Shown in pieces: positions 7,576 through 16,719 of a DNA stretch of 26,462 nt (positions are counted from its first letter, which is position 1; each line of letters opens with the position of its first letter). The notes beneath the pieces are model-generated. The model had not been told where the DNA came from. It did not search any database and saw only the letters and a program-made list of their open reading frames with translations. The DNA is from an uncultured Clostridia bacterium (lineage in GTDB: Bacteria; Bacillota; Clostridia; Oscillospirales; Acutalibacteraceae): assembly GCA_937902305.1 (NCBI GenBank), contig CALDHV010000002.1, positions 1 to 26,462 of the forward strand. Direction: 5' to 3'. The position numbers were made by a program, and so were the translations under genes.

Positions 7576-10500
7576 TTATCCTTTCCCTTCGCCGTCATCC
7601 AGCTTGAAGCCGAGCTTCTGCTCCACCTCGGCGGCGCGCATTTCCAATAGCTTGGACACGCCCTGCTCCTGCATCGTGACCCCATACAGCGTGTCTGCCT
7701 CCTCCATCGTGCCGCGGCGGTGGGTGATGGCGATGAACTGACTGCGGTCACACATCCGCCGCAGATAGGTCGCGTAGCGATCGACATTGCTGTCGTCCAG
7801 CGCCGCCTCCACCTCGTCCAGCACGCAGAATGGCGACGGCGTGACCTTCAGGATGGCGAACAGCAACGCGGTCGCGGCAAGCGCCTTTTCACCGCCGGAC
7901 AGCGCCTCCAGATTGAGGATCACCTTGCCGGGCGGCTGGATGAACATATCAATGCCGGAATTGAGAATATCGTCCGGGTCGCTCAAGCGCAATTCGCCCT
8001 TGCCGCCGCCAAACAGCTCGGCAAAGACCTGCCCGTACTGATAGTTGATCTGCTTGAAGCGATCGAGGAAGACCTCCCGCATCTGCACGGTAAGCGCGCC
8101 GATCTGCTTGAGCAGCTCTTCCTTGGTCTGCTCGACATCCGCCACCTGCGCCTTGAGGAACTGATACCGCTCATTGACCTCGCGGTATTCCTCGATCGCG
8201 TCCACATTGACACTGCCGAGATTGCGTATCTTATTGCGTAGCTCCGTGACCCGACGATTGGCCTCTGCCAGATCGGCGATGGGCTTTGCCACCGCCTCCG
8301 CCTCGGCACGGGTAAGCTCATATTCCTCATACAGACGGCGGGAAAGCTCGTCCACCGTCTTTTGGATATTCAGCGTTTTTTCCTCCAGGCGGGCGACCTC
8401 GCGTCCCATCTGCTCGCGCTCGTCCGTCTTATCGCGGGACAACTGCCGCAGACGGGTCTGCTCCGCCTCGCCGTCGGCGCGTTCCTTGACCAGCGCCGCG
8501 ATGACATCGGCGCTTGCCGCCGCCTGCTCGCGTAGCTGTGCCGCCTGCCCGCGCAGGGTCTCACAGCTTTCCTCAATAGCGCGGTTGGTATCCTGCAAGG
8601 TGGCGATCTGCGTATTCAGCAGATCCCGATGCCCGGCGGCATCCTGCTGACGCGCCTGCAAGGAAGCGATCGCCTCCTGCAACGCCTCGATCTCCTTTTG
8701 AGCGCCGACGGCGGCAAGCTTCTGATCCGCGATCTGCGCGGACAGCTCCTCCCGCTGACGGGCAAGCTCCTGCCGCCCGCCGGTCAGCGTCTCCAGCTCC
8801 TTTTCCGCCGCCTGCTGTTTTTCGGTCAGCGCGGCGGTCTCGGTCGCCGCCTGCGCCATCGTATCCCGGCACGCCGCGGCACGCTCATTGAGCGTTTCGA
8901 TCTCCTGCGCCGCCTCCTCCGCCATCCGGGTGTTCTGCTCCGCCTGCTCCTGCAAGCGGCGCACATCGCCCTCCAGCCGGATCTTGTCCTCCAGCGCGGT
9001 GGTCAGCTCCGCCCGTGCGCCGGTCAGCTCCGCTTCGACCGATGCCACATCCTGCTGTAGCTGACGGTAGCGCTCGCGTACCTCCTCGACCTTTTCCATT
9101 TTTTCGGTCGTCGCCTTGCGCAGGCGCTCGATCTCCGAGCGGCGGGACATCAGACCCGCGCCCTTGACGCTGGAGCCGCCGGTCATAGAGCCGCCGGCGT
9201 TGACCACCTGCCCGTCCAGCGTGACGATGCGGTATTTATACCCATTGTGCCGCGCCATCGACACAGCATAATCAAGGTCTTCGGCAACAACGGTGCGCCC
9301 GAGCAGGCTCTTGGCGACGGCGTCGTATTTTTTATCATAGGTCACCAGGTCGCTCGCCAGCCCGACAAAGCCGGGGTCATCCTCCGGCACCTTGTCCAGC
9401 ACGTCCCCCTTGACCGAGGTCAGCGGCAGGAAGGTCGCGCGACCGCCCTTGGTCTCTTTCAGGTAGGCAATGCCCTTTTTGGCATCCTCCTCCCGTTCGC
9501 AGACGAGATTTTGCGCCGCGGCGCCGAGCGCCGTTTCGATCGCCAGCGCATAGTCCGCCTGCGCGCGCAGCAGCAGGGACACCGGCCCGAGTATGCCGGA
9601 AAGCGCCCCCCGCTCGCCCTGCTTCATCACCGCCTTGACGCTCTGCTGGAAGCCCTCTAAATTGCGCTCCATTTCCTCCAGCATCCGCACCCGGCGCTGA
9701 CCCTCCTCCACATCGAGGGAAAGCTTATCCAGCTCCTCCTTGGCGGCGGTCATCTTTTGCGACCGGTTTTGATAGCGGTATTCATACCCCGACAGCGCGT
9801 TTTGCAGTTCGTCCGCCTTGTCGGAGCAAATCTTCAGCGCCGTCTCGCTCTCGTGCAGGGCGTCGTTCGCCTCCTGCGCCTGCTGTGTGCGCAAAAACGT
9901 ACCCGCCGACAGTTGGGACAGCCGCATCGTGATCTCCTGCAATGAGCTTTCGCCCGTGACGGAGCGCACCCGCGTTTCGGACAACTGCAAGGCAATATCG
10001 GCGGCAACGGCAGACAGCACCTCGATCCGATCGGAGGTTTCATCGCTGTTTTTTGCCAGCGTTTCCATCTGCTCGGTCAACGCCAGCCGCTTCTGCTCGG
10101 CGGCGGCAATATCCGCCTGTCGGGCGGCGATGTCGGCGTTGCGGGCGGCGATGTCCTCCGCGATATGCTGATCTCCCGTTTCAGTATCGGCGATCTCGCT
10201 CTCGATGCGGGCAATATTCTCGTTGTTATGGAAAATGTCGTTCTGCAGCACGGCGACGCGGCTGTCATAGCCGCCCGCCTGCTCCTCCAGCGCGGCGGCA
10301 TCGCGCCGCACCTCGTCCATTCGGATCTCCAGCGCGTGTGCCTGCTCGGTGATGCGCTCGCACGCCTCGGAAAACTCGTTTATGCTCGTCCCGGCGGCAT
10401 CATACTGCATCCGGGCGTTTTCAAGCTTGGCATCGAGGTCGCGCAGTGTGCCGCGCGACTCATTCATCGTGCGCAGCCACAGCCCGATCTCCAGCTCCTT

Positions 10501-11166
10501 TTTTTCGCCGGCGTAGGTCAGATATTTTTTCGCCTTTTCCGCCTGCTGCTCCAGCGGGCCGACGCGATCCTCCAATTCCTGCAAAATGTCGTGCAGGCGG
10601 TCGAGATTATCCTGCGTTTTTCGCAGGCTGTTTTCGGCTTTTTCTTTCTTATAGCGGTATTTGGCGATGCCCGCCGCCTCGTCGAGTATCTCGCGGCGGT
10701 TCTGACTGCGGGAGGTCACGATCTCGTCGATGCGCCCCTGCCCGACGATGGAGTAGCCGTCCCGCCCAAGCCCGGTATTCATAAACAGCAGACGGACATC
10801 CTCGAGGCGCACCGTCGCGCCGTTGAGCTGATACTCACTGCCGCCGGAGCGGTAGCAACGGCGGGTGACCTGCACCTCGTCCTCATCCATTTCCAGCACG
10901 CGGGTGGTATTGTCGATGATGAGCGTCACCTCGGCATACCCCATCGGGCGGCGCTCGGCGGTGCCGTTGAAGATGACGTCCTCCATTTTCGCGCCGCGCA
11001 GGCTTTTGCTCGACTGCTCGCCGAGCACCCAGCGGATGGCGTCGCTGATATTCGATTTTCCGCTACCGTTCGGGCCGACGACGGCGGTGATCCCGTCGCC
11101 GAAGCGCAAAACAGTCTTATCCGGGAACGATTTAAACCCGTGAAGCTCCAATGCCTTCAGTAGCAC
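7576..11166 (-). CDS. smc: Chromosome segregation ATPase SMC
   Basis: A 1196-residue SMC protein that forms the ring-shaped condensin with ScpA/ScpB and organises the origin region. Walker A is GPNGSGKSN at residues 31-39. Two long coiled coils (rich in Glu, Gln, Ala, Arg) flank a hinge at about residues 505-660 (GILGPVSLLLRA, GGSMTGG). The C-terminal head has the LSGGEKAL signature and the Walker B-type VLDEVEAALDDSN. A GTG start at 11166 was chosen. It is preceded by GGGAGGTGA at good spacing and gives MLLKALELHGFKSF, the conserved family start. An ATG at 11193 would overlap rnc. Only four bases separate it from the rnc stop. Confidence 0.96.
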   Translation of the reverse strand: MLLKALELHGFKSFPDKTVLRFGDGITAVVGPNGSGKSNISDAIRWVLGEQSSKSLRGAKMEDVIFNGTAERRPMGYAEVTLIIDNTTRVLEMDEDEVQVTRRCYRSGGSEYQLNGATVRLEDVRLLFMNTGLGRDGYSIVGQGRIDEIVTSRSQNRREILDEAAGIAKYRYKKEKAENSLRKTQDNLDRLHDILQELEDRVGPLEQQAEKAKKYLTYAGEKKELEIGLWLRTMNESRGTLRDLDAKLENARMQYDAAGTSINEFSEACERITEQAHALEIRMDEVRRDAAALEEQAGGYDSRVAVLQNDIFHNNENIARIESEIADTETGDQHIAEDIAARNADIAARQADIAAAEQKRLALTEQMETLAKNSDETSDRIEVLSAVAADIALQLSETRVRSVTGESSLQEITMRLSQLSAGTFLRTQQAQEANDALHESETALKICSDKADELQNALSGYEYRYQNRSQKMTAAKEELDKLSLDVEEGQRRVRMLEEMERNLEGFQQSVKAVMKQGERGALSGILGPVSLLLRAQADYALAIETALGAAAQNLVCEREEDAKKGIAYLKETKGGRATFLPLTSVKGDVLDKVPEDDPGFVGLASDLVTYDKKYDAVAKSLLGRTVVAEDLDYAVSMARHNGYKYRIVTLDGQVVNAGGSMTGGSSVKGAGLMSRRSEIERLRKATTEKMEKVEEVRERYRQLQQDVASVEAELTGARAELTTALEDKIRLEGDVRRLQEQAEQNTRMAEEAAQEIETLNERAAACRDTMAQAATETAALTEKQQAAEKELETLTGGRQELARQREELSAQIADQKLAAVGAQKEIEALQEAIASLQARQQDAAGHRDLLNTQIATLQDTNRAIEESCETLRGQAAQLREQAAASADVIAALVKERADGEAEQTRLRQLSRDKTDEREQMGREVARLEEKTLNIQKTVDELSRRLYEEYELTRAEAEAVAKPIADLAEANRRVTELRNKIRNLGSVNVDAIEEYREVNERYQFLKAQVADVEQTKEELLKQIGALTVQMREVFLDRFKQINYQYGQVFAELFGGGKGELRLSDPDDILNSGIDMFIQPPGKVILNLEALSGGEKALAATALLFAILKVTPSPFCVLDEVEAALDDSNVDRYATYLRRMCDRSQFIAITHRRGTMEEADTLYGVTMQEQGVSKLLEMRAAEVEQKLGFKLDDGEGKG

Positions 11167-11170
11167 GCCG

Positions 11171-11887
11171 TCACCTCCCGCTGTCGCCGGCAAGACCGGT
11201 CATATCCTCATAGCCCATCAGCACGAGCGCCTCTCGCGCCGCCTGCTGTTCGGCTTCCTTTTTGCTGTGCCCGTGTCCCTTGCCGATGATGTTGGAATTG
11301 AGGTGCAATTCCACCGAAAACACCTTGCAGTGATCCGGGCCGGACGCGCCCACCAGGACATACTCCAACTTTTCCCCCGGGTTCTGTTGGACGATCTCCT
11401 GCAAGGCGGTCTTATAATCCTTGAAATGGCGGCGGCGCTGGCTCTCCACCTCCGGGATGATAAACCGCAGTACAAACTGCTCCGCCGGCTCCATACCGCC
11501 GTCGAGATAGATCGCCGCCAGCACCGCCTCATACATATCCGCCAAGATGGACGGCCGATCGGCACCGCCGCTCTGTGCCTCGCCGTGCCCGAGCCGCATA
11601 AACTCGCCGATCCCCAACTGCTTGGAGTAGGAGCAGAGCGCCTTTTCGCACACCACCGCCGCGCGGAGCTTGGTCAGCTCCCCCTCGGGGCCGCGATCCT
11701 TTTCATACAGATATTTGGCCGTAATAAACCCGAGCACCGAGTCTCCCAGAAACTCCAGCCGCTCATAGCACTCGCCGTTCCCGTGTCCCTCATTGGCAAA
11801 GGACGAGTGAGTGAGCGCCTTTTCCAGCATAGAAATATTCCGAAATGTATAACCGATGCGCTGTGTCAATTCAGATAAGTTCTTCAA
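11171..11887 (-). CDS. rnc: Ribonuclease III
   Basis: Double-strand-specific endoribonuclease for rRNA and mRNA processing, 238 residues. The RNase III signature ERLEFLGDS is at residues 42-50. The second acidic cluster appears as ADMYEAVLAAIYLDGG. A double-stranded RNA-binding domain follows (DYKTALQEIVQQ to the KKEAEQQAAREAL helix). The start was placed at a TTG at 11885-11887 (MKNLSELTQRIGYTF) because GGAGGAA lies seven bases upstream and the product then begins like other family members. An ATG at 11908 lacks such a site. With the TTG start the gene overlaps the acp-like gene by 17 bp. It sits in the conserved plsX-acp-rnc-smc series. Confidence 0.94.
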   Translation of the reverse strand: MKNLSELTQRIGYTFRNISMLEKALTHSSFANEGHGNGECYERLEFLGDSVLGFITAKYLYEKDRGPEGELTKLRAAVVCEKALCSYSKQLGIGEFMRLGHGEAQSGGADRPSILADMYEAVLAAIYLDGGMEPAEQFVLRFIIPEVESQRRRHFKDYKTALQEIVQQNPGEKLEYVLVGASGPDHCKVFSVELHLNSNIIGKGHGHSKKEAEQQAAREALVLMGYEDMTGLAGDSGR

Positions 11888-12140
11888 GCCGATCTTCCTC
11901 CGTTGCATTTTCCGGCAGGCGGTCTTCGATATACTCAACTATGTCCTCTACCGTTTGCCACCCTGCCGCCGTTTGCGGGTCAATATCCAGCCGGTACAGA
12001 GTACCAAGCGTCATCAGCATATCCCGCCGCTCGAACGGTGCGATATTCAGGTCATCCAGCGTTGCGGTCAGCTCCACATCGGCGGGGTCACAGGCATATT
12101 TGCCGGCAAACAGCCGCCGTATGACCTCCAGCACCCTCAT
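11871..12140 (-). CDS. Acyl-carrier-protein-like protein lacking the phosphopantetheine serine
   Basis: An 89-residue acidic protein in the usual acpP position between plsX and rnc. The ACP four-helix pattern is evident: helix I VLEVIRRLFAGKY, the DPADVELTATLDDL loop, helix II RRDMLMTLGTLYRL, and the ending TVEDIVEYIEDRL. Where a carrier protein has DSL at the start of helix II, this one reads NIAPFERRD. Pro stands at the serine position and there is no serine anywhere in the protein. It therefore cannot carry the 4'-phosphopantetheine arm in the normal way. The ATG at 12140 overlaps the plsX stop (ATGA) and has GGAGGAAG upstream. It may be a degenerate acpP or a regulatory or structural ACP homologue; a functional ACP would have to be encoded elsewhere. 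Confidence 0.8.
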   Translation of the reverse strand: MRVLEVIRRLFAGKYACDPADVELTATLDDLNIAPFERRDMLMTLGTLYRLDIDPQTAAGWQTVEDIVEYIEDRLPENATEEDRLEELI

Positions 12141-13141
12141 TCCGCTTCCTCCGCGGTTGCGGCGACGGCGGCGGCGATCTGCGCCGGCACCTCTGCTGCG
12201 GCACACTCCGCCGCGACCCGGATGGCGCTGGCGATCGCCTTTTCATCCGCGTTGCCGTGCGCCTTGATGACCGGCTTCTGCACGCCGAGCAGCACCGCGC
12301 CGCCGTATTCCGAGGTGGACATCTTCTTTTTCAGCCCCTTGACCGCCGGCAATACGAGCAGTGCGCCGAGCTTCGCCCGCAGGGAGGAGGTGAACGCCGC
12401 CTTGATGCTCTTGAGCAGCATATCCGACGTGCCCTCCATCGTTTTGAGCAGGACATTGCCGGAAAAGCCGTCCGCCACCAGCACATCCACCACACCGGCA
12501 GGCACATCGCGCGCCTCGATATTGCCGACGAAATTAAGCCCGCTCTCCCGGAGCAGGGCGAATGCCGCCTGCTGTAATTCGCCACCCTTGGTATCCTCCG
12601 TGCCGATATTCAGCAGACCGACCCGCGGGACGGTCTTGCCGAATGCGTGGGAGGCGTAGATACTGCCCATTTTGGCAAACTGGAGCAGCATTTCGGGGCG
12701 GCAGTCGGCATTGGCGCCGCTGTCGAGCAACAAAAGCGGCTCTCCCTGCGTCGGCACGACCGGTGCCAGTGCCGGGCGGGAAACCCCCTTGATGCGCTTA
12801 ACGATGAAGGTGCCGCCCATCAGCAGAGCACCGGTACTGCCCGCGCTGACGAAAGCGTCGCCCTGCCCCTCGGCAAGCATACGCAAGCCCGTTGCCATGG
12901 AGCAATCCTTATGCTCCCGCAGGATGCTTTTCGGATGATCCTCCATTTGAATGACATCCGGCGCATCGACTAATTCGATACCGTCGGACGGGATGCCGTT
13001 TTCCGCCATCAGGCGGCGTAGCTCCGCCTCGTTGCCGGTCAGCACGACGGTATGCCCGTATGCCGCGACCGCCGCCGCCGCGCCCTTTAGGACGGCAAGC
13101 GGCGCGTTATCTCCGCCATAGGCATCGACGATGATCTTCAT
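12137..13141 (-). CDS. plsX: Phosphate acyltransferase PlsX
   Basis: A 334-residue peripheral membrane enzyme that converts acyl-ACP to acyl-phosphate, the donor used by PlsY in phospholipid synthesis. It starts MKIIVDAYGGDNAP (usually MDAMGGD in the family). It contains the SAGSTGALLMGGTF block, LLLLDSGANADC, the GLLNIGTEDTKG motif and VADGFSGNVLLKT. The length is normal. Its start shares one base with the trmFO stop (TAATG), and its end overlaps the acp-like gene by four bases. Its substrate is acyl-ACP, which makes the serine-less partner downstream notable. Confidence 0.95.
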   Translation of the reverse strand: MKIIVDAYGGDNAPLAVLKGAAAAVAAYGHTVVLTGNEAELRRLMAENGIPSDGIELVDAPDVIQMEDHPKSILREHKDCSMATGLRMLAEGQGDAFVSAGSTGALLMGGTFIVKRIKGVSRPALAPVVPTQGEPLLLLDSGANADCRPEMLLQFAKMGSIYASHAFGKTVPRVGLLNIGTEDTKGGELQQAAFALLRESGLNFVGNIEARDVPAGVVDVLVADGFSGNVLLKTMEGTSDMLLKSIKAAFTSSLRAKLGALLVLPAVKGLKKKMSTSEYGGAVLLGVQKPVIKAHGNADEKAIASAIRVAAECAAAEVPAQIAAAVAATAEEAE

Positions 13142-14466
13142 TAAGCGTCCTCTCCTTTATACTCCAAAACGGTCTGTAGGCTCCGCAATGCCCGCTCGGA
13201 CAAAGCGGCGTACCGTTGCTTTTTATCCCGGATATGCGTTTCAAGCGGCGGCAGGATGCCGAAATTGGCACCCATCGGCTGATACTGCTCGTTCGGGTCG
13301 CCGACGTGCGCCGCCAGCGCCCCCATCATCGTATCCCGCGGCAGGATCAGCGGCTCCTGCCCGCGCACCTGACGCACGGCGTTGATGCCCGCCAGTATGC
13401 CGGACGCCGCCGACTCCATATAGCCCTCCACGCCGGTCATCTGCCCCGCAAACAGCAAGCGCGGCTCCGCCTTGAAGCGGAACGCGGCATCCAGCAGACG
13501 CGGCGCGTCGAGGAAGGTGTTGCGGTGCATCACGCCGTAGCGCATAAACTCCGCGTTTTTGAGCGCCGGGATCATCCCGAACACCCGTTTCTGCTCTCCG
13601 TATTTGAGATTGGTCTGAAATCCGACCAGATTATACAGCGTTCCGGCGGCGTTTTCCGCCCGTAGCTGTGCCACCGCCCACGGGCGATGCCCGGTATGCG
13701 GGTCGCGCAGACCCACCGGCTTCATCGGGCCGAAGCGGATGGCATCGGTGCCGCGCCCCGCCAGCACCTCGATCGGCATACAGCCCTCATACACCGGCAG
13801 ATCGGTCGGCGTATCAAAGGTATGCAGAGGGGCGCGCTCGGCAGTCAGCAGAGCGGCGTGGAACGCCTCGTATTCTTCTTTATTCAGCGGGCAGTTGATA
13901 TAATCCCCCGCGCCGCTCTCCTCGCGGTCATAGCGGGAGGCGCGGAATGCCGAGGTCATATCCACGCTGTCGGCGGATACGATCGGCGCCGCCGCATCGT
14001 AAAAGCTCAGATTGCCGCCGCACATTTCCGCAATGCGGTCAGCAAGCGGTTGCGCGGTCAGCGGGCCGGTCGCCACGACGGTGACACCGCTCGCGGGCAA
14101 CACCGTAACCTCCTCCCGACGCAACGTGATGAGCGGGTGAGAACGGATGGCGGCAGTGACCGCCGCGGAAAACGCCTCGCGATCCACCGCCAGCGCCCCG
14201 CCGGCGGGAACGGCATTCTGCCGCGCGATCGGCACGCACAGACTGCCCATACGCGCCATTTCCTCTTTCAGCAATCCGGCGGCACTTTCGAGCCGCTGTG
14301 CCTTGAGCGAATTGGAGCAGACCAGCTCGGCAAAATCGGGGTGGTGATGCGCGGGCGAATACTTCACCGGCTTCATTTCGAGCAGAGTGACCGGCTCTCC
14401 CATTGAAGCCGCCGCCCACGCCGCCTCACAACCGGCAAGACCGGCGCCGATGACCGTGATCGCCAT
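13141..14466 (-). CDS. trmFO: Methylenetetrahydrofolate-tRNA-(uracil-5-)-methyltransferase TrmFO
   Basis: A 441-residue folate- and FAD-dependent enzyme that makes ribothymidine at position 54 of tRNAs (the T-loop). The N-terminal dinucleotide-binding fold reads ITVIGAGLAGCEAAW. The motif ELVCSNSLKAQ, with Cys at residue 50, and the later YINCPLNKEEYEAF segment are family hallmarks. So are VGFQTNLKYGEQ and the C-terminal GANFGILPPL. It lies 23 bp downstream of topA and overlaps plsX by one base. The dprA-topA-trmFO order is conserved in Firmicutes. Confidence 0.95.
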   Translation of the reverse strand: MAITVIGAGLAGCEAAWAAASMGEPVTLLEMKPVKYSPAHHHPDFAELVCSNSLKAQRLESAAGLLKEEMARMGSLCVPIARQNAVPAGGALAVDREAFSAAVTAAIRSHPLITLRREEVTVLPASGVTVVATGPLTAQPLADRIAEMCGGNLSFYDAAAPIVSADSVDMTSAFRASRYDREESGAGDYINCPLNKEEYEAFHAALLTAERAPLHTFDTPTDLPVYEGCMPIEVLAGRGTDAIRFGPMKPVGLRDPHTGHRPWAVAQLRAENAAGTLYNLVGFQTNLKYGEQKRVFGMIPALKNAEFMRYGVMHRNTFLDAPRLLDAAFRFKAEPRLLFAGQMTGVEGYMESAASGILAGINAVRQVRGQEPLILPRDTMMGALAAHVGDPNEQYQPMGANFGILPPLETHIRDKKQRYAALSERALRSLQTVLEYKGEDA

Positions 14467-14489
14467 ATCGCTCTCACCCTTTCCGACAG

Positions 14490-16553
14490 TTACTTTTTAT
14501 ACCCGCACTTTTCGTCCATACAGATCAGCGCGCCGCTCTTGCCGCTTTTGCGGAACAGCGTCTTGCCGCATTGCGGGCAGACCTCCTTGGTCGGGGCGTT
14601 CCAGGTCACGAACGCGCATTTGGGATAATTGCTGCAACCGTAAAACTTTCTGCCGCGCTTGCTCTTGCGCGCAACGACGGAGCCGCCGCAATCCGGGCAT
14701 ACACCCGCCGTCGCCTCCAACAGCGGGCGGGTATTCCGGCAATCGGGATAACCGGGACAGGCAAGGAACTTACCGTAGCGGCTGGATTTAATAACCATAC
14801 GGCGGCCGCACAATTCGCAGACCTCGTTGGTCTCCACCTCCGGCACCTTGACCCGCTCGAGGTTTTGCTCCGCTTTTTTGAGCGTCCGGGCAAAGCCGCC
14901 GTAGAACTCCTCCAGCGTTTCGACCCAATCCGCCTTGCCGTTCTCCACGCCGTCAAGCTCTTGCTCCATATTGGCGGTGAACTTCAAATCGACGATCTCG
15001 GGGAACTGATTTTCCATCAGCTCGGTCACGACCTCACCGAGCGAGGTCGGACACAGGCTCTTGCCGTCCCGCTCAACATATTCGCGGGACAGGATGGTGC
15101 TGACCGTCGCGGCATAGGTGGACGGACGGCCAATGCCGCTTTCCTCCATCGCCTTGATGAGGGTCGCCTCGGTATACCGCAGGGGCGGCTGGGTGAAATG
15201 CTGGTTGCCGGTCAGCTTGCGGCAATGGAGCGGATCGCCCTCGTGCAGTACCGGCAGGGGCTTATTCGCCTCGTCCGCCTCGTCGCGTCCCTCGACATAC
15301 AGCACGGTGAAGCCGTCAAACTGCACATTGTAGCCGGATGCCTTAAAGAGATACTTGCCGGCGGCAATATCCACCTGGCAGGTGTTCTGCACCTCGTCCG
15401 CCATCAGGCTGGCGGTGAAGCGCTCCCAAATGAGCTTGTACAGCCGGTATTGGTCGGCGGTCAGCGACCCCTTGACCTGCTCCGGTGTCAGTGACGGGAT
15501 GGTCGGACGGATCGCCTCGTGTGCATCCTGCGCGCCGCTCTTGGTCTTGTAATACCGCGCCTTCGGCGGCAAATACTGCTCCCCGTAGGTCTCCCGGATA
15601 TAGGCGTTGCCGGCGGCACGCGCCTCCTCCGAGATGCGCAGAGAGTCGGTACGCATATAGGTGATCAGACCGGTCGCGCCGATACCGGCAACGTCCACGC
15701 CCTCATACAATTCCTGCGCTGTCTTCATCGTCCTGCCGGACGGGAAGTTGAGCTTGCGGTTTGCCTCCTGCTGCATCGTGGAGGTGGTGAAAGGCGGCGC
15801 GGGTGCGACCTTGCGTACGCCGGTCTTGACCGTCTGCGTGACAAACTGCTCTGCCCGGATCTTGGCTAACAGCTCATCCGCCTGCGCCTTGTCGGAGATC
15901 TTCGTTTTCTTGCCGCCGATGCCGTAAAACCGCGCGGGGAAGGTCTTGCCGTTCGGGGCAAGGGACAGCGACGCGTCCAGCGTCCAGTATTCCTCGCTGA
16001 CAAAGGCGCGGATCTCCCGCTCCCGCTCCACGACCAGACTGACCGTGGCGGACTGCACACGACCGGCGGACAGACCCTTGCGCACCTTTTTCCACAAAAA
16101 CGGGCTGAGCTGATAGCCGACGATGCGATCCAGCACCCGGCGCGCCTGCTGGGCGTTGACCAGGTTCATATCCAGCACCCGCGGCTTCGCCATACCGGCG
16201 ACAACGCCGGTTTTGGTGATCTCGTTGAAGGTGACGCGGTTTTTCTCATCCAGCGGCAGGTTGAGCATCTGCGCCAGATGCCACGCGATCGCCTCGCCCT
16301 CGCGGTCGGGGTCGGTCGCCAGAAAGACCTGACTGCTTTTGGCGGCGGCGGCACGCAGATCGCGAATGAGCGCGCTTTTTCCGGGAATATCCACATAGTG
16401 GGGCTTGAACTGATGCTCAATATCCACGCCGAGCAGCGTCTTGGGCAGATCGCGGATATGCCCGAGCGATGCCACGACCTCATAATCACTTCCTAAATAT
16501 TTCTTGACGGTTTTTGCCTTGGACGGGGACTCCATGATGACCAATTTCGACAT
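14490..16553 (-). CDS. topA: DNA topoisomerase I
   Basis: A 687-residue type IA topoisomerase that relaxes negative supercoils. The TOPRIM domain (residues 1-120) contains the VIMESPSKAK start and the acidic DPDREGEAIAWHL motif. The catalytic Tyr lies in ITYMRTDSLR (about residue 300). Three C-terminal zinc ribbons are seen: CELCG...CPGYPDC, CPDCG...CSNYPKC and CPQCG...CMDEKC. The second of two closely spaced ATGs (16553) was chosen because AGGAAAGG abuts the first ATG and sits at proper distance from the second. A 155-bp region with repeats separates it from dprA. Confidence 0.96.
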   Translation of the reverse strand: MSKLVIMESPSKAKTVKKYLGSDYEVVASLGHIRDLPKTLLGVDIEHQFKPHYVDIPGKSALIRDLRAAAAKSSQVFLATDPDREGEAIAWHLAQMLNLPLDEKNRVTFNEITKTGVVAGMAKPRVLDMNLVNAQQARRVLDRIVGYQLSPFLWKKVRKGLSAGRVQSATVSLVVEREREIRAFVSEEYWTLDASLSLAPNGKTFPARFYGIGGKKTKISDKAQADELLAKIRAEQFVTQTVKTGVRKVAPAPPFTTSTMQQEANRKLNFPSGRTMKTAQELYEGVDVAGIGATGLITYMRTDSLRISEEARAAGNAYIRETYGEQYLPPKARYYKTKSGAQDAHEAIRPTIPSLTPEQVKGSLTADQYRLYKLIWERFTASLMADEVQNTCQVDIAAGKYLFKASGYNVQFDGFTVLYVEGRDEADEANKPLPVLHEGDPLHCRKLTGNQHFTQPPLRYTEATLIKAMEESGIGRPSTYAATVSTILSREYVERDGKSLCPTSLGEVVTELMENQFPEIVDLKFTANMEQELDGVENGKADWVETLEEFYGGFARTLKKAEQNLERVKVPEVETNEVCELCGRRMVIKSSRYGKFLACPGYPDCRNTRPLLEATAGVCPDCGGSVVARKSKRGRKFYGCSNYPKCAFVTWNAPTKEVCPQCGKTLFRKSGKSGALICMDEKCGYKK

Positions 16554-16604
16554 TGGGTTCATCCTTTCCTAAATAGTTTCAAAATCACAGTCTTGCATTT
16601 ATTT

Positions 16605-16644
16605 GGTGCGCCTTGCGCGGTGCGTCGAAGACGCCGCACCCTAC
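16605..16644 (-). repeat. GTAGGG palindromic repeat, copy A
   Basis: Read on the minus strand, GTAGGG is followed by GGTGC...GTC, a short loop, and GAC-GCACC, which can fold into a hairpin. A second small stem (GCGC-AAG-GCGC) follows. It is a sibling of the copies at 24999-25071 and has the same architecture as those at 21816-21891. It lies between dprA and topA, downstream of the heptamer array. The rest of the 16554-16708 gap shows no gene. Confidence 0.65.
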
Positions 16645-16684
16645 GGCACAGTATTCCGCAACACGCGCAAACCAAAGCCCTTAT

Positions 16685-16719
16685 CATCTAGCGTCTAACG
16701 TCTAACATCTAACGTCTAT
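16685..16719. repeat. Tandem heptamer array (5 x 7 bp) at the dprA stop codon
   Basis: Five consecutive 7-bp units of the form C(G/A)TCTA(A/G/T) are read on the plus strand. The dprA stop codon (16709-16711) lies inside the fourth unit and the last unit is within the dprA coding end. On the minus strand each unit carries TAG or a variant. Because seven is not a multiple of three, the array puts stop codons in several frames. The same 35-bp arrangement occurs at the prs stop. Confidence 0.8.

Noticed and set aside
16554..16604. Possible topA promoter in the topA-dprA gap
   Set aside because: Only poor matches to -35 and -10 boxes at wrong spacing were found, so no call was made.
16685..16719. 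Heptamer array considered as a CRISPR or attachment site
   Set aside because: Seven-base head-to-tail units have no spacers, no cas genes are present, and there is no integrase nearby.
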